Assembly (NCBI GenBank): GCA_964543905.1
Contig: CAZIZO010000004.1
Span: forward strand, 62,001 to 126,000
Origin: GCA-016699835 sp964543905
GTDB lineage: Bacteria; Planctomycetota; Phycisphaerae; Phycisphaerales; UBA1924
Length of the DNA: 64,000 nt
Reading direction: 5' to 3'
Position 1 is the first letter of the stretch; every line of letters begins with the position of its first letter. Shown here in pieces: positions 1-7,390 of the stretch. The position numbers and the translations under genes are program-made. The notes beneath the pieces are model-generated. The model ran no database searches, was not told where the DNA came from, and worked only from the letters and a program-made list of their open reading frames with translations.

Positions 1-69
1 AAAAGGTATTGGTGTTTATTCGGACGCGGTCGGTCTCCGCGACGGCAAACGGGAATCGGGCGACACGGG

Positions 70-98
70 TTGACGACGACCCACAGGCCGCTAATACT
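70..98 (+). promoter_or_regulatory. Probable promoter of the MarR-type gene
   Basis: TTGACG at 70-75 and AATACT at 93-98 are separated by 17 bases, close to the sigma-70 consensus. The -10 runs directly into a palindrome that covers the ribosome binding site. Confidence 0.55.
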
Positions 99-110
99 TA
101 GGAGTCCTAA
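98..110. promoter_or_regulatory. Palindromic operator candidate over the RBS
   Basis: TTAGGA-G-TCCTAA is a perfect inverted repeat. It contains the GGAG ribosome binding site and ends on the first base of the start codon at 110. MarR proteins bind such palindromes as dimers and usually repress their own gene, so autoregulation is inferred. Confidence 0.5.
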
Positions 111-808
111 TGAATAAGAACACGACGAAGACGGACCCACGAGCGATGCTGGCCACCGGGCTGGCGAAGATTGGACTGGTGCTGCGCCACCATGCGTGGG
201 AGGAGGGGGGTCGGCGTGGATTGACGCCGACGCAATCTCAGATCCTGGCCCTCCTCGTTTCGAGATCGCCGGCGGGGCTGACGGTCTCGGCGATCGCGGG
301 GGAGTTGGCGATCACGACCGCCACCGCGAGCGACGCGATCTCGGCGCTGGAGCGCAAGAAACTCGTGGGCAAATCGACGTCCGGGGAGGATGCCCGCGTG
401 GTGGTGGTGCAGTTGACCGCATTGGGGCGATCGGCGGGAACGGCATCGTCGAGTTGGCCCGACTATCTGATGCGAGCGCTGGATCAACTCGACGAACGCG
501 AGCGGGAGGTCTTTCTGCGGGTGCTGATGAAGATGGTGCACAGCCTGCAAGAGCAGGGGCGGGTCCCGGTGGCGAGGATGTGCACGTCGTGCGAGTATTT
601 TCGTCCGCACGCGCACCGCGGCCGGGAGAAGCCGCACCACTGCGCGTACGTCGATGCGCCGCTGGGGGGGGGCGACCTGCGGGTGGACTGCCCCGAGCAT
701 GCGATGGCGGAGGAGTCGGTCCGTCCCGTGTTGTGGCAGTTGTTCATCGAAGGGCGAGCGCTGGGCGAGACGGTCTCGCGAGGTGCGACGCCCAGGTCGC
801 CCGCGTGA
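110..808 (+). CDS. MarR-family regulator with Cys-rich C-terminal tail
   Basis: A 232-residue protein. Residues about 35-130 form a winged helix of MarR type, with a recognition-helix region around AITTATASDAISALE and a wing region around GEDARVV. The last third is not part of the usual MarR fold (about 140-150 residues). It holds CTSCEYF, HHCAYVD and DCPEH, that is four Cys plus His residues spaced like a metal or iron-sulfur site. A regulator sensing metal, redox state or a gas is therefore plausible, but the ligand is not shown. It starts at the ATG at 110 behind GGAG and lies 52 bp upstream of an exported protoglobin gene on the same strand, which may be its target. Confidence 0.8.
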   Translation: MNKNTTKTDPRAMLATGLAKIGLVLRHHAWEEGGRRGLTPTQSQILALLVSRSPAGLTVSAIAGELAITTATASDAISALERKKLVGKSTSGEDARVVVVQLTALGRSAGTASSSWPDYLMRALDQLDEREREVFLRVLMKMVHSLQEQGRVPVARMCTSCEYFRPHAHRGREKPHHCAYVDAPLGGGDLRVDCPEHAMAEESVRPVLWQLFIEGRALGETVSRGATPRSPA

Positions 809-860
809 GGATGGGCGTGCGCGCTCGTTCGGCGCGGGCTTGTTGAGTTGGAGAACACCG

Positions 861-1544
861 ATGAAGAGCATGAAGGCGTTGGGTGTGGGGTGGGTGGTGA
901 CGGCGGGGCTGGCGTTGGCGTTGGCGCAGCCCAAGTTCGACGAGTCCAAGCCTGCCGGCAAGGCGATCCCGGGGTACACGTTGGGCACGCCCGAGTCGGC
1001 GAAGTCGCCGCTCACGATGAAGGACCTGGACGCGCTCAAGAAAGTGCTGCTCTTCAGCGACGAGGACGTGAAGTACCTGCGTCGGTCGAAGGAGATCCTG
1101 GCGGACCAGACGGAGCAGGTGCTCGACGTGTGGTACGGGTTCGTCGCGTCGACGCCGGAACTGGTGTACTTCTTCGGGAACAAGCAGACGGGGCAACCGG
1201 AGGGGGAGTATCTCGCGCGGGTGCGGGCGAGGTTTGGGCAGTGGATCCTGGACACCGCCGACGCGAAGTACGACCAGGCATGGCTGGACTATCAGCATGA
1301 GATCGGGCTTCGTCACAACAAGGCGAAGAAGAACGTGACCGACCGAGCGCCGAGCGTGGGGCAGGTCAACTACCGCTACATTCCGGCGTTGACGGTCCCC
1401 GTGACGACGACGCTCAAGCCGTTCCTGGCGAAGAAGGGCGCGTCCACGGAGGACGTGGAGAAGATGCACGCCGCGTGGGTCAAGGCGGTGCTGCTCCAGA
1501 CGATCCTGTGGGGCGAGCCGTACTGCAAGGAAGGGCAGTTCTGA
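861..1544 (+). CDS. Exported protoglobin-domain protein
   Basis: A 227-residue protein starting at the ATG at 861 behind GGAG. Residues 1-23 are a signal peptide (basic start, Leu/Ala-rich core, ALAQP end). The mature part matches the protoglobin fold, a heme-binding globin of archaea and bacteria. The most diagnostic stretch is YQHEIGLRHNKAKKNVTD, which carries the expected proximal-histidine region, followed by the conserved IPALTVPV. Most protoglobins are cytoplasmic or fused to signalling domains, so a free exported one is unusual. O2, CO or NO binding is inferred from the family. The MarR-type regulator just upstream may control it. Confidence 0.75.
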   Translation: MKSMKALGVGWVVTAGLALALAQPKFDESKPAGKAIPGYTLGTPESAKSPLTMKDLDALKKVLLFSDEDVKYLRRSKEILADQTEQVLDVWYGFVASTPELVYFFGNKQTGQPEGEYLARVRARFGQWILDTADAKYDQAWLDYQHEIGLRHNKAKKNVTDRAPSVGQVNYRYIPALTVPVTTTLKPFLAKKGASTEDVEKMHAAWVKAVLLQTILWGEPYCKEGQF

Positions 1545-1599
1545 GGTTGTGCCGGACGGATGGGTATGGACCCGGGGCTTCGGCGTGTCCGTCGGGGCC

Positions 1600-2196
1600 C
1601 TAGTTGGCTTGTCGGCCTTCGATGGCGGCGATCAAGCAGCCCACGGCCAGGACGATCAGGTCGTCGAACTCCTCGTCGTCGCCTGGACCGGTGGCGACAC
1701 CCAGGCGGAAAACAAAGGGGTTGAAGTGCTGGCGGTAGCGGGCGACCTCGCGCCCGTCCGCGCGGGTCATCACATACTTTTGTGGAGAGAAGAGCGAGAC
1801 GAGTTCGACCCAGCGTCGAAGGAAGGCGAGGAACGAGCCCTCTTCTTCCAGCGAGGCGATCGGGCGCTCCTGGGCGTCGAAGATGAGCCACTCGTCGCGG
1901 ACGAAGGCGCTGCGGAGCCCCTTTCGTCGTGCGGTGGCGATGGTGTGCCCCTCGGGGGTCTTGATGTCATAGGTCGCGCCGAAGTCGATGATGTGGCGGG
2001 CGCTGATGCGGAGGAGTTCCTTGCTCATCGTCTCGTCGGTGGAGATACGCAGGTCTTCCTTCAGTTTGAAGGCGGCCTGCTTGCAGTAGCCGATGACCTG
2101 GCCTTGGGCGTCGTAGATGTGGAACGCGGCGCCGAAGATCTTGAGGACCTTGCGGCGGATGGTGTACTTTTCGCCGGGTGCGGGAAGGACGGGCAT
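1600..2196 (-). CDS. LURP-one-related (tubby-like) protein
   Basis: A 198-residue protein, MPVLPAPGEKYTIRRKV at the start. The pattern of short beta-strands with YTIRRKVLKIFGAAFHIYD, then KTPEGHTIATARRK and a hydrophobic C-terminal helix (LIVLAVGCLIAAIE), resembles the LURP-one-related/phospholipid-scramblase-like beta-barrel with a central helix. The function of bacterial members is unknown; phospholipid binding is only a family suggestion. The ATG at 2196 is preferred over upstream starts because TCTAAT lies 6 nt before it, as in other leaderless genes here. Its 3' end converges on the protoglobin gene. Confidence 0.6.
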   Translation of the reverse strand: MPVLPAPGEKYTIRRKVLKIFGAAFHIYDAQGQVIGYCKQAAFKLKEDLRISTDETMSKELLRISARHIIDFGATYDIKTPEGHTIATARRKGLRSAFVRDEWLIFDAQERPIASLEEEGSFLAFLRRWVELVSLFSPQKYVMTRADGREVARYRQHFNPFVFRLGVATGPGDDEEFDDLIVLAVGCLIAAIEGRQAN

Positions 2197-2202
2197 CGCA
2201 GG

Positions 2203-2208
2203 ATTAGA
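2203..2208 (-). promoter_or_regulatory. -10-like element, leaderless start
   Basis: TCTAAT on the minus strand, 6 nt before the ATG at 2196, so transcription should begin at or next to the start codon. Confidence 0.45.
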
Positions 2209-2372
2209 ACGCGAAACGCGCCCGAGTGCAACCAAAGGCGAGTGCAACCGGGGATCGGGAGTGTCAAAAGAAAAGCGGCCCATGCGTCAGTTCGCATGGG
2301 CGCCGGGTCTCTCACCCTCTCTCGTTTGGGCTTTGGCTCGCGGTTCGGTGGGGGCCGATATGGCGGCGTCGC

Positions 2373-2693
2373 TCACTTGACGCTGACGAACTCGCTGATG
2401 GCCTTGAGATCGGGAACCTGATCCACCTTGAAGGTCATGGACCACGTCTTGCCCTTCTCGACGCGGACGACCTGGGCGGTCTTCTCGCGCTTCACCCAAT
2501 CGCGGTTGCCGCGGTTGTACTCGACCTTGCGCTGCTGACGCATGCGGTGGGCGCGGGCGAGGGCCTTCTTGGCCGCGGGCTCCTGACGCATGAGGCGCAG
2601 GATGGTGATCTCCTGATCCTCGGTGCGAGGCATCTTGCTCACCGTGCAGGTGATGGTGGAGCCGGGCTTGAGGGAGTCGAAGTTCGTGGCCAT
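2373..2693 (-). CDS. Small basic conserved protein
   Basis: A 106-residue protein starting MATNFDSLKPGSTITCTV. It has an N-terminal beta-rich piece, a basic helix (KKALARAHRMRQQRKVEYN) and a C-terminal beta segment. The style recalls nucleic-acid-associated or ribosome-associated small proteins and I believe homologues occur in other planctomycetes, but I do not recognise a named family. The ATG at 2693 has AAAGG upstream and a TACACT -10 at 2729-2734, giving a leader of about 29 nt. Confidence 0.6.
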   Translation of the reverse strand: MATNFDSLKPGSTITCTVSKMPRTEDQEITILRLMRQEPAAKKALARAHRMRQQRKVEYNRGNRDWVKREKTAQVVRVEKGKTWSMTFKVDQVPDLKAISEFVSVK

Positions 2694-2728
2694 CGCGGTA
2701 CCTTTCAGAGTCCAAATATGGGGTCGAG

Positions 2729-2734
2729 AGTGTA
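2729..2734 (-). promoter_or_regulatory. -10 element TACACT
   Basis: TACACT on the minus strand, about 35 nt upstream of the ATG at 2693. It is the same hexamer found at 2788-2793 and 33289-33294. Unlike the leaderless genes, this one leaves room for the AAAGG ribosome binding site. Confidence 0.4.
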
Positions 2735-2787
2735 GACCTTTCGCGCCGCAAAGCAAGTCGGGAGGCGATTCAGCCGACGCCTGTTCC

Positions 2788-2793
2788 TACACT
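2788..2793 (+). promoter_or_regulatory. -10 element, leaderless start
   Basis: TACACT lies 5 nt before the ATG at 2799 of the MEMO-family gene. No ribosome binding site fits between them. Confidence 0.5.
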
Positions 2794-2798
2794 TGGAC

Positions 2799-4151
2799 AT
2801 GAGCAACCCCGTGCACGAAACCCCCCCTCCGTTTGACCCGAGCGCGGCCCATCAGCAGAAGCCGCAGTTGCGGGCCGTTCGGGGCTTCCCCGTCCAGGCG
2901 GGTGACAAGACTTTGTTAGGGCTTTCGGACGCCCGTCAGATCTCTGATCGGGCGGTGTTCGTCGTTCCCGCGGTGCAGATGATCTTGCCGCTGATGGACG
3001 GGACCCGGAGTTTGGACGAGATCACGGCGGCGGTCGGCAAGGGCCTGACGCGCGAGATCATGGAGGGTCTGGTCGCGCAGTTGGATCATGCGGGGCTTCT
3101 GGTGGGGCCGACCTTCGAGGCGATGAAGGCGAAGATGCGGGCGGAGTTTGATTCAACGTCGGTGCTGCCGCCGGCGACGACGGCGAACATCGCGGAAGCG
3201 ATGGCCCAACAACTGTTGCCCGCGGGCGTGACGGAGGAGCAGAAGGCCGAGATCGGCGCGAATCGGTTGCGGGAGACGTTTGATCAGTGGATGGCGGAGG
3301 CGTTGAAGGATGCACCGAATCCGACGTTCGACGTGCTGCCCAAGGCGGTGGTGGTGCCGCACGTGGATTATCCGCGTGGGTGGATCAACTACGCCCAAGT
3401 GTGGGGCCGGACGCGGGTGGCGGATCGACCGGCGCGCGTGGTGATCCTGGGCACGAACCACTTTGGCGAATCGACGGGCGTCTGCGGGTGCAACAAGGGG
3501 TACGAGTCGCCCTTGGGCGTGTGCGAACTGGATTCGCAACTGGTGGACACGCTCAAGATGCACCTGGGGGCGGAGCAAAGCGAAAAACTCTTCGCGAACC
3601 GCTACGACCACGAGCGGGAGCACTCGATCGAGTTGCAGATCCCGTGGATCCAGCACTGTCTGGGCAAGGACGAGCACGGGAACTATCCCAGGGTCTTCGG
3701 CGTGCTCGTGCATGATCCGGCGGTGAACAACGGCGAGTCGTACGACGGGAACGGCGTGGCGCTCGACACGTTCGTGCAGGCGATGCAGAAGACGTTGCCG
3801 TTGCTGCCCGGGCGGACGCTCGTGGTGTCGTCGGCGGACCTGAGCCACGTGGGCCCGGCGTTCGGCGATCAGCAGCCGCTCGCGGGCGACAGCGAGGAAG
3901 CGAACGAGTTCCGCAATCGGGTCTTCCAGCACGACCGCGAGATGCTGCAGATGTTCGCCGAGCAGAAGTTCGACGAGATGATGACCAGTTTCGCCTGGCA
4001 GCAGAACCCGACGCGGTGGTGCTCGCTGGGGAACATGCTGGCGGCGGCGAAGATCGTCGAGCCCGAGCGGATCGAGATCTTCAACTACATGGCCGCGATG
4101 GACCAGCAGGGGCAGGGCATGGTGAGCAGTGCGGCGCTGGCGATGCACTGA
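2799..4151 (+). CDS. MEMO-family (AmmeMemoRadiSam B) protein with N-terminal extension
   Basis: A 450-residue protein. Residues from about 170 onward match the MEMO family, which has a fold like nonheme-iron class III dioxygenases: ILGTNHFG, then EHSIELQIPWIQH, then SSADLSHVGPAFG, giving the His/Asp/Glu-rich putative metal pocket. Residues about 30-110 form an extra domain (MDGTRSLDEI followed by a helix and LDHAGLL) that resembles a PqqD-like winged helix. In many genomes MEMO genes sit beside an AMMECR1 and a radical SAM gene; neither is present here. The reaction is unknown. The ATG at 2799 is chosen over the TTG two codons earlier because of the adjacent TACACT. Confidence 0.8.
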   Translation: MSNPVHETPPPFDPSAAHQQKPQLRAVRGFPVQAGDKTLLGLSDARQISDRAVFVVPAVQMILPLMDGTRSLDEITAAVGKGLTREIMEGLVAQLDHAGLLVGPTFEAMKAKMRAEFDSTSVLPPATTANIAEAMAQQLLPAGVTEEQKAEIGANRLRETFDQWMAEALKDAPNPTFDVLPKAVVVPHVDYPRGWINYAQVWGRTRVADRPARVVILGTNHFGESTGVCGCNKGYESPLGVCELDSQLVDTLKMHLGAEQSEKLFANRYDHEREHSIELQIPWIQHCLGKDEHGNYPRVFGVLVHDPAVNNGESYDGNGVALDTFVQAMQKTLPLLPGRTLVVSSADLSHVGPAFGDQQPLAGDSEEANEFRNRVFQHDREMLQMFAEQKFDEMMTSFAWQQNPTRWCSLGNMLAAAKIVEPERIEIFNYMAAMDQQGQGMVSSAALAMH

Positions 4152-4272
4152 GCGATCACCTCTTCCGGCGCCCCGCATCCTCGGCCGTGCGTCGGGGTGA
4201 TCGTTGATGTTCGGCTCGGAAGCAGACCCTCCCCAGCCCCTTCCCTCCGGGCGGGAGGGTTGGACGGCGTGC

Positions 4273-5037
4273 TCAGCGGAAGAGCCCGTACTTGGCGATG
4301 CAGCGCAGGGCGGAGAGGCCGTCGCGCCATGTGATCTTCTTGCCTTCCTCGAAGGTTCGGCCGGCGTAACTGACGGGGACCTCGTAGATGCGCAGCGGGC
4401 GCGTGTCGCTGGGGCCCGAGGTGGTGGGAAGGCGGACGCGAGCGGCCTTGGCGATGAGTTCGGGCTCGACGCCGAAGCGGTTTTCGTGGATGGTGATCTT
4501 CGAAAGGGCGTCGCGTGTGAAGGCCTTGGAACAACACTCGATGTCGGTGAGGTTGAGGTTGGTGGCCATGTTGCAGAGCGTGGTGATGAAGCGGTTGGCG
4601 ACGAAGTGCCAGTAGTAGAGGACGCGGTGGGTCTGGCCGAGGAATCGGGAGCCGACGACCATGTCGGCGCGGCCGTCGAGGATGGGGGCGAGCAGGTCGG
4701 CATGGTCGGCGGGGTCGTACTCCATGTCGGCGTCGTGGACGAGAACGACGTCGGCGCCGGCGTCGAGGGCGGCCTTGAAGCCGGTGCGGAGCGCGGCGCC
4801 CTTGCCCCGGTTGCGGTCGTGTCTGAGGGCCGTGACGCCTTCGAGTTGGCCGAGTTCCTGGACGATGGGGGAGGTGCCGTCGATCGAGCCATCGTCGACG
4901 AGGAAGATGCGGCGTTCGAGGGAGCGCGACGGTTCGCTCGACGTGTCGGTCATCGTGGGCGTCGCGAGGATGCGCTCGACGGCGGCGCGGACCCACGTGC
5001 GCTCGTTGTAGACGGGGATGACGATGGCGAGGAGCAC
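4273..5037 (-). CDS. Family 2 glycosyltransferase
   Basis: A 254-residue GT-A enzyme. It shows the N-terminal IVIPVYNE, the VDDGSIDGT nucleotide-binding segment, the metal-binding DAD in VHDADMEYDP, and a dolichol-phosphate-mannose-synthase-like middle (GSRFLGQTH). There is no C-terminal membrane domain, so it is probably a soluble or peripheral enzyme moving a sugar from a nucleotide sugar to a lipid or glycan. It starts with GTG 9 bp after the family 4 glycosyltransferase and is probably the last gene of a truA-GT4-GT2 operon. Confidence 0.85.
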   Translation of the reverse strand: MLLAIVIPVYNERTWVRAAVERILATPTMTDTSSEPSRSLERRIFLVDDGSIDGTSPIVQELGQLEGVTALRHDRNRGKGAALRTGFKAALDAGADVVLVHDADMEYDPADHADLLAPILDGRADMVVGSRFLGQTHRVLYYWHFVANRFITTLCNMATNLNLTDIECCSKAFTRDALSKITIHENRFGVEPELIAKAARVRLPTTSGPSDTRPLRIYEVPVSYAGRTFEEGKKITWRDGLSALRCIAKYGLFR

Positions 5038-5046
5038 GGGGGGAGG

Positions 5047-6363
5047 TTAGCCGCGTGCGAGTTGAAGAGCCTTCGCGTACACACGCTCCAGGTCGTCCAC
5101 CATCTTCGTAGCCGTGAACTCACGAAGGCACAAGGCTTTCCCGCGCTCGGCCATTGCTCGGCGTTCGTCGGGATGCGCGGCCATCCAGCGGATGGCGTTG
5201 CCGAGGGCGGCGATGTCGCCGGTCTTGACGAGTCGCCCGGTCTCCATGTCGCGGCAGACTTCGCCCGTGCCGTCGCAGTCGTAAGCGACGACGGGGACGT
5301 TGCTGAGCAGGGCTTGCGGCACGGTGCGAGGGAGGCCTTCGCGGTAACTGGGATGGACGAGCAGGTCCATGGCGCGGAGGAGGGCGGGGATTTGGGATGG
5401 GGGAACGAGGCCGGTGAGGATGACCCGACCCGTCGCTTTGCCTTGATGTTGGGTTGGCGGGATGATGTTCTCGGGCTCGGTCCTCGGGTCGGCGGACGAG
5501 GTGGAGAGGTCGAGGGCTCGAAGGGTGAGGCCGAGCGATCGAATCTTGGAGACGAGGCGGTCGCGCCACCAACCGTCACCGACCCACAGCAACACGATGT
5601 TGGGGTTGGTTCGAAGTTCTTCGACGATCGCGTCCAGGACGTCGTCGTGTCCCTTGTGCTGGGCGAGGCGGGCGACGGTGCCGATGACGAAGTCGTCGGG
5701 TTTGAGGGCGAGGGCGTCGCGGGAGTTCTCGCGGGTTTCGGGCGTGCCGTCGGGGCGGAGCGCGGGGGTGAGGTATGGCTCGATCTCCATGCCGGAGCGC
5801 ACGGTGACGTATTGCTCGGGCGTGCCGATGCGTCGGCGGAGGAACTCGCGGGTCATGGCGTCGGCCACGGACACGATGGTGTGGCAATGCGCGGCGGCGG
5901 AGCGTTCGGCGAGCGTGTAGGCAAAGTTGAGCGCGCGGACTTTGAATCGGTGGAGCGGGTGGCCCTCGATGGGCATGAAGGGCGGGCCGTGGATGGTGTG
6001 GATGGTGGCGGGGCGTGGACGAACCGACCACGCCGCCCATCGCCCGAGGATGCCGGCCTTGCTGCTGTGCGTGTGGACGATGTCGGGCTGGATGCGTTTG
6101 ATCAGATCGCGGAGATCGCGGAGCGCACGGCGGTCCTTGATGGGGTTGATCTGTCGGACGAGGTTGGGGATGACGTGGGTGTGGATCGTGCCGCCATCCT
6201 TGAAGTTCTCGACGCGCTCCAGCAGGGAGCCTTCGGGGCCGTAGATGGGCCCGAACGCGAGGTGCACCTCGTGCCCGCGCCGCGTCTGGCCTTCGCAAGA
6301 GAGGACGGTGTTCTCCTGCGAGCCACCGAGGATCAGGCGAGTGGAGATGTGGAGGATGCGCAT
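5047..6363 (-). CDS. Family 4 glycosyltransferase
   Basis: A 438-residue GT-B enzyme. The N-terminal half starts RILHISTRLILGGSQENT, a typical GT4 opening with a glycine-rich acceptor loop. The C-terminal half has the donor-binding ALKPDDFVIGTVARLAQHKG and the family glutamate stretch HPSYREGLPRTVPQALL. It is likely to transfer a sugar to a surface polysaccharide or glycolipid. The ATG at 6363 has GAGGAAG upstream and lies 10 bp after the truA stop, so the two are probably co-transcribed. Confidence 0.85.
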   Translation of the reverse strand: MRILHISTRLILGGSQENTVLSCEGQTRRGHEVHLAFGPIYGPEGSLLERVENFKDGGTIHTHVIPNLVRQINPIKDRRALRDLRDLIKRIQPDIVHTHSSKAGILGRWAAWSVRPRPATIHTIHGPPFMPIEGHPLHRFKVRALNFAYTLAERSAAAHCHTIVSVADAMTREFLRRRIGTPEQYVTVRSGMEIEPYLTPALRPDGTPETRENSRDALALKPDDFVIGTVARLAQHKGHDDVLDAIVEELRTNPNIVLLWVGDGWWRDRLVSKIRSLGLTLRALDLSTSSADPRTEPENIIPPTQHQGKATGRVILTGLVPPSQIPALLRAMDLLVHPSYREGLPRTVPQALLSNVPVVAYDCDGTGEVCRDMETGRLVKTGDIAALGNAIRWMAAHPDERRAMAERGKALCLREFTATKMVDDLERVYAKALQLARG

Positions 6364-6373
6364 CGAGACTTCC

Positions 6374-7336
6374 TCAGTACCTCACCCACTCCAGACAAAG
6401 CCCCTCGGGCCCGAGCGTCGGGCCCGCGTTACGGCGGTCTTTGCTCTGGAGCGCGGCGGTCACGTCGTCCACCGTCATCTTCCCCTTGCCGACTTCGACG
6501 AGCGTGCCCGCGATGATGCGCACCATGTTGTAGAGGAAGCCGCTGCCGCTGACGTCGATGCGGAGACGTTGGGCCTCCATGGCGTCCGGTAAGCGTGTGA
6601 CGGAGAGCGCGTGGATGGTGCGGACGGTGTTCTCGCGCCCGTGCCCGCTGGCGGCGAAGGCGGCGAAGTCGTGCTCCCCGACCAGGCGTTCGCAGGCGGC
6701 GTGCATGAGGACGGGGTCGAGCGGCTCCCAGATGTGGTGGACGAAGTGGCGATCCCAGAGCGGGCGAAGGCCCATGCCGCGGGGGGGGGGTGGGCTGACG
6801 TGGAGGGTGTAGGAATAGCCCTTGCTCACGCAGTCGGAGATGGGGTCGAAAGCATCGGGGACCACTTCGACGTTGAGGATTTGCACGTCGTCGGGGAGGC
6901 GGCCGTTGATGGCGCGGCGGAGGCGGCCCGGTCCGCGGGAGAGGGGCCAGCCGGAGTGGGAGCGGGCGAGTTCGACACCCTGCTGGATGTCCTCGGCGTC
7001 TCGGCCGGAACACGTGAATGCGGCGACCTGGCCGCGGGCGTGGACGCCGGCGTCGGTTCGGCTGGCGCCCAGGAGCGAGACCGGTTCGCGGACGATCTCT
7101 CGCACGGCACGTTCGACGATGTGCTGGACGGTTCGGAGTTGGAGGCGAGGTCGGTCTTCGCCCTCGCGGTGGACGACGCCCTGGACGCTGGCGTAGGGGT
7201 CGGCGTTGGGCTCGTAAATGCCGGGCTCGGGGAGGTTGAGGCCGACGGCCTGGCCTTCGTTCACGAAGGGCTCCTGTTTCTGCCAGCCGCAGAAGTTGGT
7301 GCCGTCGTAGGCGATGGTGAGTTTGAAGCGGGGCAT
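6374..7336 (-). CDS. truA: tRNA pseudouridine(38-40) synthase TruA
   Basis: A 320-residue protein. It opens with FKLTIAYDGTNFCGWQ and carries the catalytic-Asp motif GASRTDAGVHARGQ. Further family blocks are the FDP and YSYTLHV region and SGSGFLYNMVRIIAGTLVEVG. TruA converts uridines 38-40 of the tRNA anticodon arm to pseudouridine. It is about 50 residues longer than Escherichia coli TruA because of an insertion after GWQKQEP, between the first strand and the TVQ helix. It diverges from the FHA-phosphatase gene with 54 bp between starts. Confidence 0.93.
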   Translation of the reverse strand: MPRFKLTIAYDGTNFCGWQKQEPFVNEGQAVGLNLPEPGIYEPNADPYASVQGVVHREGEDRPRLQLRTVQHIVERAVREIVREPVSLLGASRTDAGVHARGQVAAFTCSGRDAEDIQQGVELARSHSGWPLSRGPGRLRRAINGRLPDDVQILNVEVVPDAFDPISDCVSKGYSYTLHVSPPPPRGMGLRPLWDRHFVHHIWEPLDPVLMHAACERLVGEHDFAAFAASGHGRENTVRTIHALSVTRLPDAMEAQRLRIDVSGSGFLYNMVRIIAGTLVEVGKGKMTVDDVTAALQSKDRRNAGPTLGPEGLCLEWVRY

Positions 7337-7376
7337 GCGGGAGGGAAGCCTATCCGCGCCGCGTGCGGCGTCCCGC

Positions 7377-7382
7377 TATCCT
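7377..7382 (+). promoter_or_regulatory. -10 element, leaderless start
   Basis: TATCCT lies 8 nt before the ATG at 7391 of the FHA-phosphatase gene. Confidence 0.5.
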
Positions 7383-7390
7383 GTGGGGCG

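Noticed and set aside
5044..5049. TAACCT 6 nt before the GTG of the family 2 glycosyltransferase, resembling a leaderless promoter
   Set aside because: It includes the stop codon of the preceding gene, and the two genes form an operon, so the match is probably chance.
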